Source of the DNA: Bacillus sp. FSL H8-0547
GTDB lineage: Bacteria; Bacillota; Bacilli; Bacillales; Bacillaceae
Direction: 5' to 3'
Assembly (NCBI GenBank): GCA_038002745.1
Contig: JBBODD010000001.1
Span: forward strand, 372,001 to 436,000
DNA: 64,000 nucleotides
The notes beneath the pieces were generated by a model. The model was given only the letters and a program-made list of their open reading frames with translations. It did not search any database and was not told the DNA's origin. The translations under genes were made by a program, and so were the position numbers. Each line of letters starts with the position of its first letter. The stretch's first letter is position 1. This document shows positions 44,493-52,584 of the stretch, piece after piece.

Positions 44493-44891
44493 TTGACACA
44501 GATTACCCTTATCTTTCTGATTTTAATATGGATGCCGCTATTTATTGTCCTGTTCTGTTTTCATATGAACCCGGATCCTCATTTAAACAAAGAGGCGATC
44601 TCCTTTGAAAACAGGGTGCAGCAGCGCCTCTACACAACTCTCCGGAACAATGGCTATTATGTCAGGGTCAAAGAAAAGTGCGGACCTTACACGCTTGATT
44701 TGGTCCTTCCCTATTACAGAGTTGCACTCCGCTGTATGATGGATGCAGAAAAAATAGAAGACCTCGGCAAAAGGAAATATATCCGGAAACAGGGCTGGAA
44801 AGTAGTCGGTGTAACGAAAAAGGATATAGACGGGAAAATGACGACGGTTTTGCATAAAATTGAAGCTGCAGTTCTTGAGAAAATAAAATGA
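44493..44891 (+). CDS. Membrane-anchored protein with DUF559/very-short-patch-repair-like (PD-(D/E)XK) domain
   Basis: 132 residues. One N-terminal membrane helix (ITLIFLILIWMPLFIVLFCF) is followed by a soluble domain: SFENRVQQRLYTTLRNNGYYV, then YTLDLVLPYYRVALRCM, then GKRKYIRKQGWKVVGVTKKDI. This pattern follows the DUF559/Vsr-like nuclease fold. The acidic residue normally placed in the second strand (xIEiDG) is not there (VALRCMMD), so catalysis is doubtful. TTG at 44493 is chosen because the full AAAGGAGGTGA site stands eight bases before it. Assignment is tentative. Confidence 0.6.
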   Translation: MTQITLIFLILIWMPLFIVLFCFHMNPDPHLNKEAISFENRVQQRLYTTLRNNGYYVRVKEKCGPYTLDLVLPYYRVALRCMMDAEKIEDLGKRKYIRKQGWKVVGVTKKDIDGKMTTVLHKIEAAVLEKIK

Positions 44892-44921
44892 GAGCGGACG
44901 ACATGTCCGCTCTCATTTTAT
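44883..44921. terminator. Bidirectional terminator
   Basis: AAAATGAGAGCGGAC/GTCCGCTCTCATTTT between the convergent nuclease-like and rsbR-like genes. Confidence 0.9.
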
Positions 44922-45754
44922 TTATTTTCTTCTTCAAGCGCTTTTGACAAGGTTGATTTAATCGAAACATTTTCAAACGTCAGCCCAAGCTGCATGGACG
45001 TAAGCGCGATTTCAGGGCGGATACCTGAGAGAGTCGATTTAATGCCGATTAAATTCAGAGCATCAATCAGCTGGAAGATCTGATGTGCAACCATTGTATC
45101 GATCATCACTACGCCTGAGAGATCAATAAACAAATGAGCAACACCTTTTTCCGTGCACTGCTTCAGTGTATTTTCGAGTATCATTTTTGCACGTGCTGTA
45201 TCTATATCTCCTACTAGAGGAAGCAGGGCCGATTCACCTTTCAATTTAATCACGGGTGAACTCAGTTCATAAATCATTTCCTGCTGGGCTTTCAGCTGCA
45301 GCTCTGACGTTCTTTGCGTTTCAACGACAAAATGATAGATCACTCTGTCATGAGCTCGTACAATCAGATCTTTTATTGCCTCTATTTTCTCGCTTGTGTA
45401 CTCATTCGGATGCATTTGAATAAATGCTTCGACCTCTTTTAAATACTGGCTTCGTGTACGCATAAACTCTTTTATCACAAATTGAATCGGTGTGCTTAAA
45501 TGCTCGCCGTCCTTTGCAATGCGTACAATCCACTCCTCGAACAATTCCATAAAGTCTACATCTTCTTCAGAGAAGACTTGAATAAACCGCTGGTGAAATT
45601 CCTGATTTTGCGCTTTAAGAGCTTTTATGACCCCCGGATCATTTGATACGTAAACGCCTCCAGTATCTGACCGGTCAATTGATTCGTACCATTCCTCTGT
45701 TAACTGCGGAGCACGCTGCTGCAAATAGGTGTAGAATTTCTGGTTTCTGTGCAC
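44918..45754 (-). CDS. RsbR-type stressosome protein (STAS domain), copy 2
   Basis: 278 residues. The N-terminal all-helical sensor domain (about 1-140) has RsbR-like segments (PQLTEEWYESI, QVFSEEDVDFMELFEEWI). The STAS domain starts near SPVIKLKGESALLPLVGDIDT, with the expected phospho-Thr in VVMIDTMVA and the second in LSGIRPEIA. It is only distantly similar to copy 1 in its N-terminus, so it should sense a different input. The start is GTG at 45754 with AGGAGG upstream. It lies convergent to the nuclease-like gene and divergent from an ECF sigma. Confidence 0.9.
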   Translation of the reverse strand: MHRNQKFYTYLQQRAPQLTEEWYESIDRSDTGGVYVSNDPGVIKALKAQNQEFHQRFIQVFSEEDVDFMELFEEWIVRIAKDGEHLSTPIQFVIKEFMRTRSQYLKEVEAFIQMHPNEYTSEKIEAIKDLIVRAHDRVIYHFVVETQRTSELQLKAQQEMIYELSSPVIKLKGESALLPLVGDIDTARAKMILENTLKQCTEKGVAHLFIDLSGVVMIDTMVAHQIFQLIDALNLIGIKSTLSGIRPEIALTSMQLGLTFENVSIKSTLSKALEEENK

Positions 45755-45956
45755 GATGTTTCTCCTCCTGCTTCTAGCTCATTTCCTTCTCTTATTTTAC
45801 TTCAATCTTTAAAAAAGCGCCAAATGAATGATTTTGTAAGGCATGCCAAAGAACCCCCAAAAATTGGGTAGTTGTTTAATTTCCCTGTTTTATATCAACT
45901 TAAACCTAATAAATGAATTTTTTATAGAAAAAATGACCAATAAAGGCGTTTTCCTC

Positions 45957-45965
45957 TGCTATAAT
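45957..45965 (+). promoter_or_regulatory. Extended -10 promoter of the ECF sigma/anti-sigma operon
   Basis: TGCTATAAT is a perfect extended -10, with only a poor -35 upstream. It lies about 100 bases before the sigma gene start. Confidence 0.5.
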
Positions 45966-46065
45966 GACAGATGTTTGATAAATTTCTTACATTCTTTACA
46001 TATTACCGAAACAATTTGAAATGAAATACGTCAAGTCAGTAAGGCAAAAGGGTGGGAAGAAGAAC

Positions 46066-46578
46066 GTGAATGTTGAAAAACTGATTGAAACGCACCGGCC
46101 CAGAATGGAGAGAACAATCAGAAAAATCATAAAAAATCCCTCTCTGGCCGATGATATTTTCCAGGATGCTTCCATCAAGATATTCCGGTATTTCTCGGAT
46201 TCAACAAAAGCACTACCTGAAAACATGGAAGCATGGATCACCATCCTCTCGAAAAATACAGCCTACGATCACTTGCGGAAACTTAAACGCACCCAGGATG
46301 CTGTTTCGCACGCAAGCGAAGAATTGAAACGCCATGGCTCCATGGACAGCGAAACTCCTGAACGTGCTTTTCTCTCAAAAGAAATGATGCTAGAAGTAAA
46401 AGAAGTTTTTCAATCACTTGATCAAGAAACGAAAAACATTCTGATTCTGCGAAACCAGGGCCATTCGTATGATGAAATCGCCTCTGTGCTCAATATTACC
46501 CTTGCAAAGGTCAAAACTAGAGTATTCAGGGGACGCAAGAAACTATTGGAAGCACTTAAAAGTAAGGGGGTGCTCTAA
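46066..46578 (+). CDS. ECF RNA polymerase sigma factor (with zinc anti-sigma)
   Basis: About 170 residues. Region 2 (LADDIFQDASIKIFRYF, then AWITILSKNTAYDHLRKLKR) and region 4 (LILRNQGHSYDEIASVLNITLAKVKTRVFRGRKKL) are clear. The GTG at 46066 follows GGTGGGAAGAAG; the frame opens earlier at 46021 without a ribosome site. It is directly followed by a gene for a zinc-type anti-sigma, its likely inhibitor. Confidence 0.88.
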   Translation: MNVEKLIETHRPRMERTIRKIIKNPSLADDIFQDASIKIFRYFSDSTKALPENMEAWITILSKNTAYDHLRKLKRTQDAVSHASEELKRHGSMDSETPERAFLSKEMMLEVKEVFQSLDQETKNILILRNQGHSYDEIASVLNITLAKVKTRVFRGRKKLLEALKSKGVL

Positions 46579-47487
46579 ATGAACTGCGAAACGTGCCGGG
46601 ACCGGATTCTCATTTTTGACCAGCTTTCTGAAGCAGAACAGGATACCTTGCTTGAACATATTGGGGAGTGTGACGGATGCTCTCAGACTTTTGAGGAATA
46701 TTTGCAGCTTGAAGAAGCGCTAGACCTCATTTTGGAAGAGGAAGCTGTCTTGATTCCTGCCAGAAAGAAACAGCATCCATATAAATATCTCAAACGTGCA
46801 GCTCTCATATGCGCATCCCTTTTCATCCTTTGCCTTGCAGCCTGGAATACCCCTCCGGTAAAAGCAGCCATCGAAAAAGCGCTGAACGAGCTGATTGGGG
46901 ACAAATTCCTTGAGATGGACAAACCTCTTGAGCATAAAGAGGATGATAAAGAAAAAGAAAAAGAAACTGTGCCTGTCATCTATACAGTCAAAGTATCACC
47001 CCAAGGAAAAAAGACAATTTCCTATATGTCAGGCCGAAAAAACAGGCAGGAGTATGAAAACGGGAATTACGAAGTCTCAGATGGAACCACACGCCTTACT
47101 TATTATAAAGATGACCATGTCTACACATCTGAAAAACTTGATAACACCATCTCCCAGATGACACAGGATATTTTTAATGGACTCGATTCCGACCAAATAA
47201 AAAAACTGGGAGAAACCACGTATGTCGGAAGAAAGGCAGACATGTACGAAATTACGTTTGATGACGGGTCGAAGGTTGAATACTGGTTTGACCAGGAAAC
47301 GAATTGGGTGATCAATGAGTTCAGTTTTGAAGACGGAGTGAAGATATCGAACGACGACCTGCCACAGCTTGTTGAATTCAAAGTGATTGAAGCAGAGAAA
47401 AACCATTCGCTTTTCGATGCCGGTCCACCTGAAGGAGCAAAGGAAATTGAGTTTGATCCGATGAGGATTTTGGAGCTGGAAGATTAA
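46579..47487 (+). CDS. Membrane zinc-finger anti-sigma factor
   Basis: 302 residues. The cytosolic N-terminus has the anti-sigma zinc motif HIGECDGC (Hx3Cx2C) preceded by CETC, with one membrane helix (AALICASLFILCLAAW) and an outer domain of about 190 residues with a highly charged linker. The outer part from TYVGRKADMYEITFDDGSKVEYWF resembles the outer-membrane-lipoprotein carrier/DUF4367-like fold. It starts at the sigma stop with AAGGGGG before the ATG, so it is coupled. Confidence 0.85.
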   Translation: MNCETCRDRILIFDQLSEAEQDTLLEHIGECDGCSQTFEEYLQLEEALDLILEEEAVLIPARKKQHPYKYLKRAALICASLFILCLAAWNTPPVKAAIEKALNELIGDKFLEMDKPLEHKEDDKEKEKETVPVIYTVKVSPQGKKTISYMSGRKNRQEYENGNYEVSDGTTRLTYYKDDHVYTSEKLDNTISQMTQDIFNGLDSDQIKKLGETTYVGRKADMYEITFDDGSKVEYWFDQETNWVINEFSFEDGVKISNDDLPQLVEFKVIEAEKNHSLFDAGPPEGAKEIEFDPMRILELED

Positions 47488-47520
47488 AAAACAGGGTGCC
47501 CGGGCACCCTGTTTTCCCTT
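47486..47520. terminator. Bidirectional terminator
   Basis: AAAACAGGGTGCCC/GGGCACCCTGTTTT closes the sigma/anti-sigma operon and the convergent ssuE-like gene. Confidence 0.9.
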
Positions 47521-48080
47521 TATTTCTGCTCTAATTTTGCTTCACTGCTCATTTTCAGAGAAATTTCAAGGAATTGTCCCAATTGAACTTCAATTTTAGA
47601 TTGCACTTCTTCATCTTTAACAGGACTGTTTAAATCCGCTTTATCAACAAATTTATCAAGTACATAAACGCCTTTAAGAATCGTCTGTGCACTTAGAGCA
47701 GCCAAAAGAGGCTTTAGAGAATAATCAATCGCAAGCAGGTGAGCAAAGCTTCCACCTACCATTAACGGAAAGACAGGTTTATCTTTAAAGGCATCCTGAG
47801 GAAGAAGATCGAGCAGCGCCTTCAGAGCACCTGTGTAGGCTGCCTTGTAGACAGGAGACACAATAATAACCCCGCTCGCCCCGCGCAATACTTCTCCAAT
47901 ATTCACGATAGATGGATCATCATATTTTCCGTGAATTAATACGGCAGGATCAAAATCAAGAACAGAGAACTCTCTTACCTCTGTTCCTTTTTGTTCAGCT
48001 TCCCTCCGAAGGAAACTTGATAATACGGCAGATCTTGATTCTGCTGAAGGACTTCCTGATATTGACACAATATATCCCAA
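47520..48080 (-). CDS. ssuE: NADPH-dependent FMN reductase, SsuE-like
   Basis: 186 residues with a flavodoxin-like fold: SISGSPSAESRS at the flavin phosphate site, then GVIIVSPVYKAAYTGALKALLDLLP, a close fit to SsuE. The MVGGSFAHLLAIDYSLKPLL segment also fits. SsuE supplies reduced FMN to alkanesulfonate monooxygenase, but no ssuABCD genes are near. It could serve an LLM oxidoreductase such as the one at 43350-44363. The start appears to be TTG at 48080 after AAGGGATGAG. Confidence 0.85.
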   Translation of the reverse strand: MGYIVSISGSPSAESRSAVLSSFLRREAEQKGTEVREFSVLDFDPAVLIHGKYDDPSIVNIGEVLRGASGVIIVSPVYKAAYTGALKALLDLLPQDAFKDKPVFPLMVGGSFAHLLAIDYSLKPLLAALSAQTILKGVYVLDKFVDKADLNSPVKDEEVQSKIEVQLGQFLEISLKMSSEAKLEQK

Positions 48081-48110
48081 CTTTTCTCATCCCTTCCCAG
48101 TAAAAGAAAA

Positions 48111-48146
48111 GCCTCAATACAGCATGACAATGCAGTAAGTGAGGCC
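48111..48146 (-). terminator. Terminator of the peptidoglycan-binding protein gene
   Basis: The stem GCCTCA...TGAGGC encloses an inner GCAT/ATGC pair, with TTTTCTTTT on the minus strand. Confidence 0.7.
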
Positions 48147-48216
48147 TTTATTTTACAAATTAGCATAAATTTTCAATTGTCTGTATTTTACACGAATGAA
48201 ACGGATGCGGTCAAAC

Positions 48217-48615
48217 TTAATACCTTGCAGTTGAAAGACAGTAATACGTATCTTTCCCGACAATGCCGTCAGAAGACAAGCCTTTATCAGCTTGAAATGC
48301 CTTTACGGCACGTTCCGTCATACTTCCGAAAATCCCGTCAGCAGAACCCGGCGAATAGCCGAGGCAGGAGAGTGTCCGCTGAATGGCGGCGACATAGGCG
48401 GACTTGTTTCCCGAATAACCATCCTTAGCAAGATACGCATGGCTGAAATCAATCACGATATTGCTGAGGACAACTCCGCATATGATTCCGCCGGACCGGA
48501 CAAAGCCTTTATCCGACTTGCTGATAATCCACTGATAACCTTCATTTTCTGTACGGGCATTTTCTTCCCATGCACTTCTCCCGTTGCACGAATACGCTTT
48601 TGCATCTAATGACAT
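48217..48615 (-). CDS. Peptidoglycan-binding (PG_binding_1) domain protein
   Basis: 132 residues. The C-terminal half is a PG_binding_1 domain: VAAIQRTLSCLGYSPGSADGIFGSMTERAVKAFQADKGLSSDGIVG. The N-terminal half (SLDAKAYSCNGRSAWEENA and more) has no recognised domain and no signal peptide. No hydrolase domain is attached. It may be a spore or cell-wall accessory protein exported another way, or a truncated relative of spore cortex enzymes. Confidence 0.75.
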   Translation of the reverse strand: MSLDAKAYSCNGRSAWEENARTENEGYQWIISKSDKGFVRSGGIICGVVLSNIVIDFSHAYLAKDGYSGNKSAYVAAIQRTLSCLGYSPGSADGIFGSMTERAVKAFQADKGLSSDGIVGKDTYYCLSTARY

Positions 48616-48752
48616 ATGTACTTCCCCCTAAAAAAATCATTCCGTTCATGTACTCTGACTGCCGTTCCATTCTTTATGTATTCCCAGAAAGTACTTGAAC
48701 CTCCATATAGGTACGAATGATGGGGCTGATTGGTTTCAAATTTCCATATGAG

Positions 48753-50183
48753 TTAATTCTCAGATGCCCGCTGTGTAAACAAACTCGCAAGGACATAAGC
48801 ACAGAGTGAAATCAGAATAGGGAGAACGACTGTGTGCATGCCGAGCGCATTTGGATAAAGCCTGTCAAACAAAATGTAGGATCCCATTCCGAAAATCATT
48901 GATGCAAGCGCTCCGTATTTGTTTCCAAGGGTCCAGTACAAACCAAAAATAACAGGCCAGATAAAAACAGACTGCAGGCCTCCGAATGAAAAAAGATTCA
49001 GCCAGATCAACAAATCCGGCGGACTCAGGGCAAACAGCACAACAGACACTCCTATAATACTTGTCACCCAGAAACTTGCTGTTTTCACTTGTTTTTCACT
49101 CGCATCAGGCTTGATATAATTCAGGTAAATATCTTTTACAACAGCCGAGCTGACAAGAATCAGCAGAGAGTCAACCGTTGACATGATTGCTGCCATCGGT
49201 GCTGCCAGGACAAGTCCTGCAAGCAGCGGCGGAAGCACTTCAAGCGTCAGCGTCGGCATCACCTGATCTCCGACTTCGATTCCCGGAAGAACAGAACGTG
49301 CAAAAACACCAATAAGATGCATGCCGAGCATAATAAAGCCGATGACGCCCGTCCCAATAATGATGGCCTTGTGCATCGACCTTGAATCCTTGTAAGACAT
49401 CGCACGGACAGTAATTTGCGGAAGGCCCACTACTCCAACCCCGACAAGAATCCAGAAGGAGGAAACATAAAGCGGCGTCAAGTCCCGCTCAGCACCAAAC
49501 GGAGACACAAAATCAGGATTTTCAGCTGCGAGATCTGCCATAATCGCAGGTATACCTCCACCGGCTATGATTACGGCAACCAAAAGCACAAGCGTTCCAA
49601 TAAACATGATGACACCCTGGACAGCATCTGTGAGCGCAACTGCCCTGAAACCGCCGATAATGACGTAAACAAGGACAGATACTGCGAAAATAAACAATGC
49701 GGTTGTATATGACACTCCGGTGAGAGACTCAATTAACCTTGCCCCTCCAACCCATTGTGCCGCCATGGCTGAAAATAAAAAGACAATGATGCTTACCGCA
49801 GAAAGAATAACAACGGCATGACTCTGATACCGTTCTTTCAGAAAGTCTATAAGCGTGATCGCTTTATACTGCCTTGCCATAATGGCAAATTTTTTGCCGA
49901 GCACCATCAGGACAAAATACCCTGTCGCAAGCTGGGCCATTGACAAAAGCACCCATCCAAGGCCTTTAGTGTAAGCAACACCCGGACCGCCAATGAAGGA
50001 GCTTGCACTTCCGTATGTAGCAATCATTGTCATCGCAAGAACAAAGCCCCCCAGCTGTCTTCCTCCCAGAAAATACTCCTGCAGGAACGAATCAGCGGAC
50101 TTCACGTGACGGTTTGCCAAGAATCCAACTAAAAAAATCAGAACTAAAAACAGCAAAAGAGGAAAAATAACTTGCCAGTTCAA
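48753..50183 (-). CDS. panF: Sodium/pantothenate symporter PanF
   Basis: 476 residues of the SSS family with about 13 membrane helices. Features include YFLGGRQLGGFVLAMTMIATYGSASSFIGGPG, typical of PanF, and AAPMAAIMSTVDSLLILVSSAVVKDIY near the sodium site. It imports pantothenate with sodium. The upstream gene yhdT overlaps it by four bases, the same pairing as in many bacteria. Confidence 0.88.
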   Translation of the reverse strand: MNWQVIFPLLLFLVLIFLVGFLANRHVKSADSFLQEYFLGGRQLGGFVLAMTMIATYGSASSFIGGPGVAYTKGLGWVLLSMAQLATGYFVLMVLGKKFAIMARQYKAITLIDFLKERYQSHAVVILSAVSIIVFLFSAMAAQWVGGARLIESLTGVSYTTALFIFAVSVLVYVIIGGFRAVALTDAVQGVIMFIGTLVLLVAVIIAGGGIPAIMADLAAENPDFVSPFGAERDLTPLYVSSFWILVGVGVVGLPQITVRAMSYKDSRSMHKAIIIGTGVIGFIMLGMHLIGVFARSVLPGIEVGDQVMPTLTLEVLPPLLAGLVLAAPMAAIMSTVDSLLILVSSAVVKDIYLNYIKPDASEKQVKTASFWVTSIIGVSVVLFALSPPDLLIWLNLFSFGGLQSVFIWPVIFGLYWTLGNKYGALASMIFGMGSYILFDRLYPNALGMHTVVLPILISLCAYVLASLFTQRASEN

Positions 50184-50458
50184 TTTGAATCCCCCTCTTC
50201 TGCATCATCAAAGGGCACTTCTTTAAAAAAGAATCCAACAATCAGCGCAACAAGGACAAGCATCACAATAAACCCGAGCACGCAGCTGTAGAAAAACCAT
50301 TCCGGCAAACCGAGCACGTATTTGTAGGATTCAGGATCGCCCGAACCGAGGCCGTACGCGAAGCCAAACCACCAGATAAAATTAAAAATAACAAGAACAA
50401 GTCCGATTTTCGCTTCCCTGTGGGCAATCTTAAATCGCCAGTCACTGCTTTTTTTCAT
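50180..50458 (-). CDS. yhdT: YhdT family (DUF997) membrane protein
   Basis: About 92 residues with two membrane helices. It carries the DUF997 core HREAKIGLVLVIFNFIWWFGFAYGLGSG and a C-terminal acidic tail. YhdT commonly precedes PanF and is presumed to be its partner. The ATG at 50458 has AAGGAGAG seven bases upstream; the longer frame to 50521 lacks a ribosome site. Confidence 0.85.
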   Translation of the reverse strand: MKKSSDWRFKIAHREAKIGLVLVIFNFIWWFGFAYGLGSGDPESYKYVLGLPEWFFYSCVLGFIVMLVLVALIVGFFFKEVPFDDAEEGDSN

Positions 50459-50602
50459 ACCCGCTCTCCTTTCAAAAGAAATTCTAGTATTCATTATAGC
50501 TATCTTCACTGGAAGAATCATCAGGGTTTTTCGAGCGTTCTTTCGAAAAAAACAGGTTTAGAGCCCTCCGGCATAGGGAATTGTACTCAGAGGTCTGCTT
50601 CA

Positions 50603-50931
50603 AAAACACAAAAACATGCAAAATCTTTTTCTCACTTTCTATCACGATTCAAGTCACGATGAGACAAGTCCGGAAAGATGCGTTATACTGTTCAAGTGCC
50701 TTTTTTGCCCCTTCCTGCAGCGGACATCATGTTTACTGGCGCGCACGGCGCAATCATCCATCCGGTATTTTTGCCTGCGAGAGCAGGCAGCTTAGTGTTC
50801 ATGAGCAAATAATAGCTAAGTGAGAATGATTTGGTTAATGCATTTTTTTAACGCAATCTTTAAGGGTTAGTTACTATTGCTTCATAGAAATGAAAAAAGA
50901 GATTTGTTGGTTTTGCATGTTTTTGTGTTTT
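50603..50931. repeat. Intergenic region framed by a 21-bp perfect inverted repeat
   Basis: The arms are 50603-50623 (AAAACACAAAAACATGCAAA plus one A) and its exact reverse complement 50911-50931. The next inner bases remain similar (TCTTTTTCTCACTTTCTAT against TCTTTTTTCATTTCTAT on the other strand). Read toward each flanking gene, the element has the same orientation, about 145 bases before yhdT and 50 bases before opuD. A small hairpin TGCCTGCGAGAGCAGGCA lies at 50772-50789. No gene is seen in this gap of 522 bases. Confidence 0.8.
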
Positions 50932-50980
50932 CCAATTGAAGTAAACCCTCTGCGAATCTATCAAAGATGGGAGTTTTTAA

Positions 50981-52522
50981 TTGAATATGAAAAAAGTTTC
51001 AGCAGTATTTTACGTATCGGCTGCCATTCTCTCTCTTCTTGTGCTTGCGGGTGTCGCTGCACCTAAAACACTTGAGAGTGTGACTGGAAGTCTGCAAGGA
51101 ATGATTACAGATAAATTTGGATGGTATTATTTGATTGTCGTGACCGCGTTTGTGTTTGTTTGTTTATATTTACTCGTAAGTCCGATTGGCCGGATTAAAC
51201 TTGGGAAACAGGAGGATAAGCCTGAGTTTTCACGTCCAACCTGGCTTGCCATGCTGTTCAGTGCAGGAATGGGAATAGGCCTTGTCTTCTGGGGAGCAGC
51301 TGAGCCAATCAGCCATTATGCAATCAGCTCGCCTACCGGAGAGACAGGCACAGATCAGGCAATCCGAAACTCTATGCGTTTTACGTTTTTTCACTGGGGA
51401 ATTCATGCATGGGCTATTTACGGGATTGTTGCACTCGTTCTCGCATATTTCACCTTCCGTAAAGGTGAGCGGGCACTCATAAGCGCTACATTGAGACCTC
51501 TAATAGGCCGCCATGCAGATGGGCCTGTCGGCAAGGCGATTGATGTCATCGCTGTTATCGCTACTGTTATTGGAGTAGCAACTACTCTTGGCTTTGGAGC
51601 TGTTCAAATTAATGGGGGTCTGACGTTCCTGTACGGGATTCCTTCAAATCTTTGGGTACAGTTTGTCATTGTGGCTGTGTTTACCATCCTTTTTATAGCC
51701 TCTGCGCTCAGCGGACTTGGAAAAGGAATCAAAATCCTGAGCAATGCGAACATGATTTTGGCATTCGCCCTGTTCATGCTGATGTTTATCTTTGGTCCAA
51801 CACTCTTTACGCTTAATTTATTTACAGATACAATCGGAACTTACCTTCAGAACCTGCTGAATATGAGCTTCCGCATTTCGCCTCTTGACGAAGAAAACCG
51901 GAGCTGGATCAACGGCTGGACCATCTTCTACTGGGCCTGGTGGATCGCATGGTCACCTTTTGTCGGCATCTTTATTGCCCGTGTATCAAAAGGAAGAACC
52001 ATTCGTGAATTTATTGTATTCGTCCTGCTAATCCCGTCACTTATTGGATTCATTTGGTTTTCGACGTTCGGGGGATCGGCTGTTTTACTCGAGCATGAAG
52101 GAATTGCAAAAATTTCAGCACTTGCCACAGAAGAATCACTGTTCGGTGTGTTTGAAAACTATCCGATGGGAACCGTTCTTTCCATCATTGCCATGCTGCT
52201 TGTAGGAACATTCTTCATCACATCTGCGGACTCCGGAACATTCGTACTCGGTATGATGACAACCAACGGCTCACAGAACCCGAGCAACAGCGTCAAAGTG
52301 ATCTGGGGCATTTTCCTTGCTGCCATCGCACTTGTCCTCCTAAACTCGGGCGGACTGCAGGCCCTGCAGAACACGATGATTATTGCTGCTCTGCCGTTCT
52401 CAGTCATTATGGCGCTAATGACCATAAGCTTAATGAAGTCGTTATCAAAAGAAGCAAAAGAACTCGGAATGACACAAGTTCCTGTGAAAAAGCAGAAGAA
52501 GAAAGTAGAGACTCCTGCATAA
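50981..52522 (+). CDS. opuD: BCCT-family glycine betaine transporter OpuD
   Basis: 513 residues with 12 membrane helices. It has the BCCT signatures SAGMGIGLVFWGAAEPISHY, the betaine-box region WAWWIAWSPFVGIFIARVSKGRT, and a C-terminal charged tail rich in Lys. It takes up glycine betaine with sodium for osmotic protection. The start is TTG at 50981, seven bases after GGGAG; an ATG two codons on is possible. It is divergent from yhdT-panF, and the shared inverted repeat lies between them. Confidence 0.9.
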   Translation: MNMKKVSAVFYVSAAILSLLVLAGVAAPKTLESVTGSLQGMITDKFGWYYLIVVTAFVFVCLYLLVSPIGRIKLGKQEDKPEFSRPTWLAMLFSAGMGIGLVFWGAAEPISHYAISSPTGETGTDQAIRNSMRFTFFHWGIHAWAIYGIVALVLAYFTFRKGERALISATLRPLIGRHADGPVGKAIDVIAVIATVIGVATTLGFGAVQINGGLTFLYGIPSNLWVQFVIVAVFTILFIASALSGLGKGIKILSNANMILAFALFMLMFIFGPTLFTLNLFTDTIGTYLQNLLNMSFRISPLDEENRSWINGWTIFYWAWWIAWSPFVGIFIARVSKGRTIREFIVFVLLIPSLIGFIWFSTFGGSAVLLEHEGIAKISALATEESLFGVFENYPMGTVLSIIAMLLVGTFFITSADSGTFVLGMMTTNGSQNPSNSVKVIWGIFLAAIALVLLNSGGLQALQNTMIIAALPFSVIMALMTISLMKSLSKEAKELGMTQVPVKKQKKKVETPA

Positions 52523-52534
52523 CATTAAACTAAC

Positions 52535-52570
52535 AAAAGGCTCAGAGCATTCGCTCTGAGCCTTTTGTCT
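52535..52570. terminator. Terminator after opuD
   Basis: AAAAGGCTCAGAGC/GCTCTGAGCCTTTT with a TGTCTTT tail on plus; convergent with the next gene. Confidence 0.9.
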
Positions 52571-52584
52571 TTATGAGTTTCTTT

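Noticed and set aside
50772-50789. Hairpin TGCCTGC-GAGA-GCAGGCA as a terminator
   Set aside because: No T run follows the stem on either strand in the needed direction.
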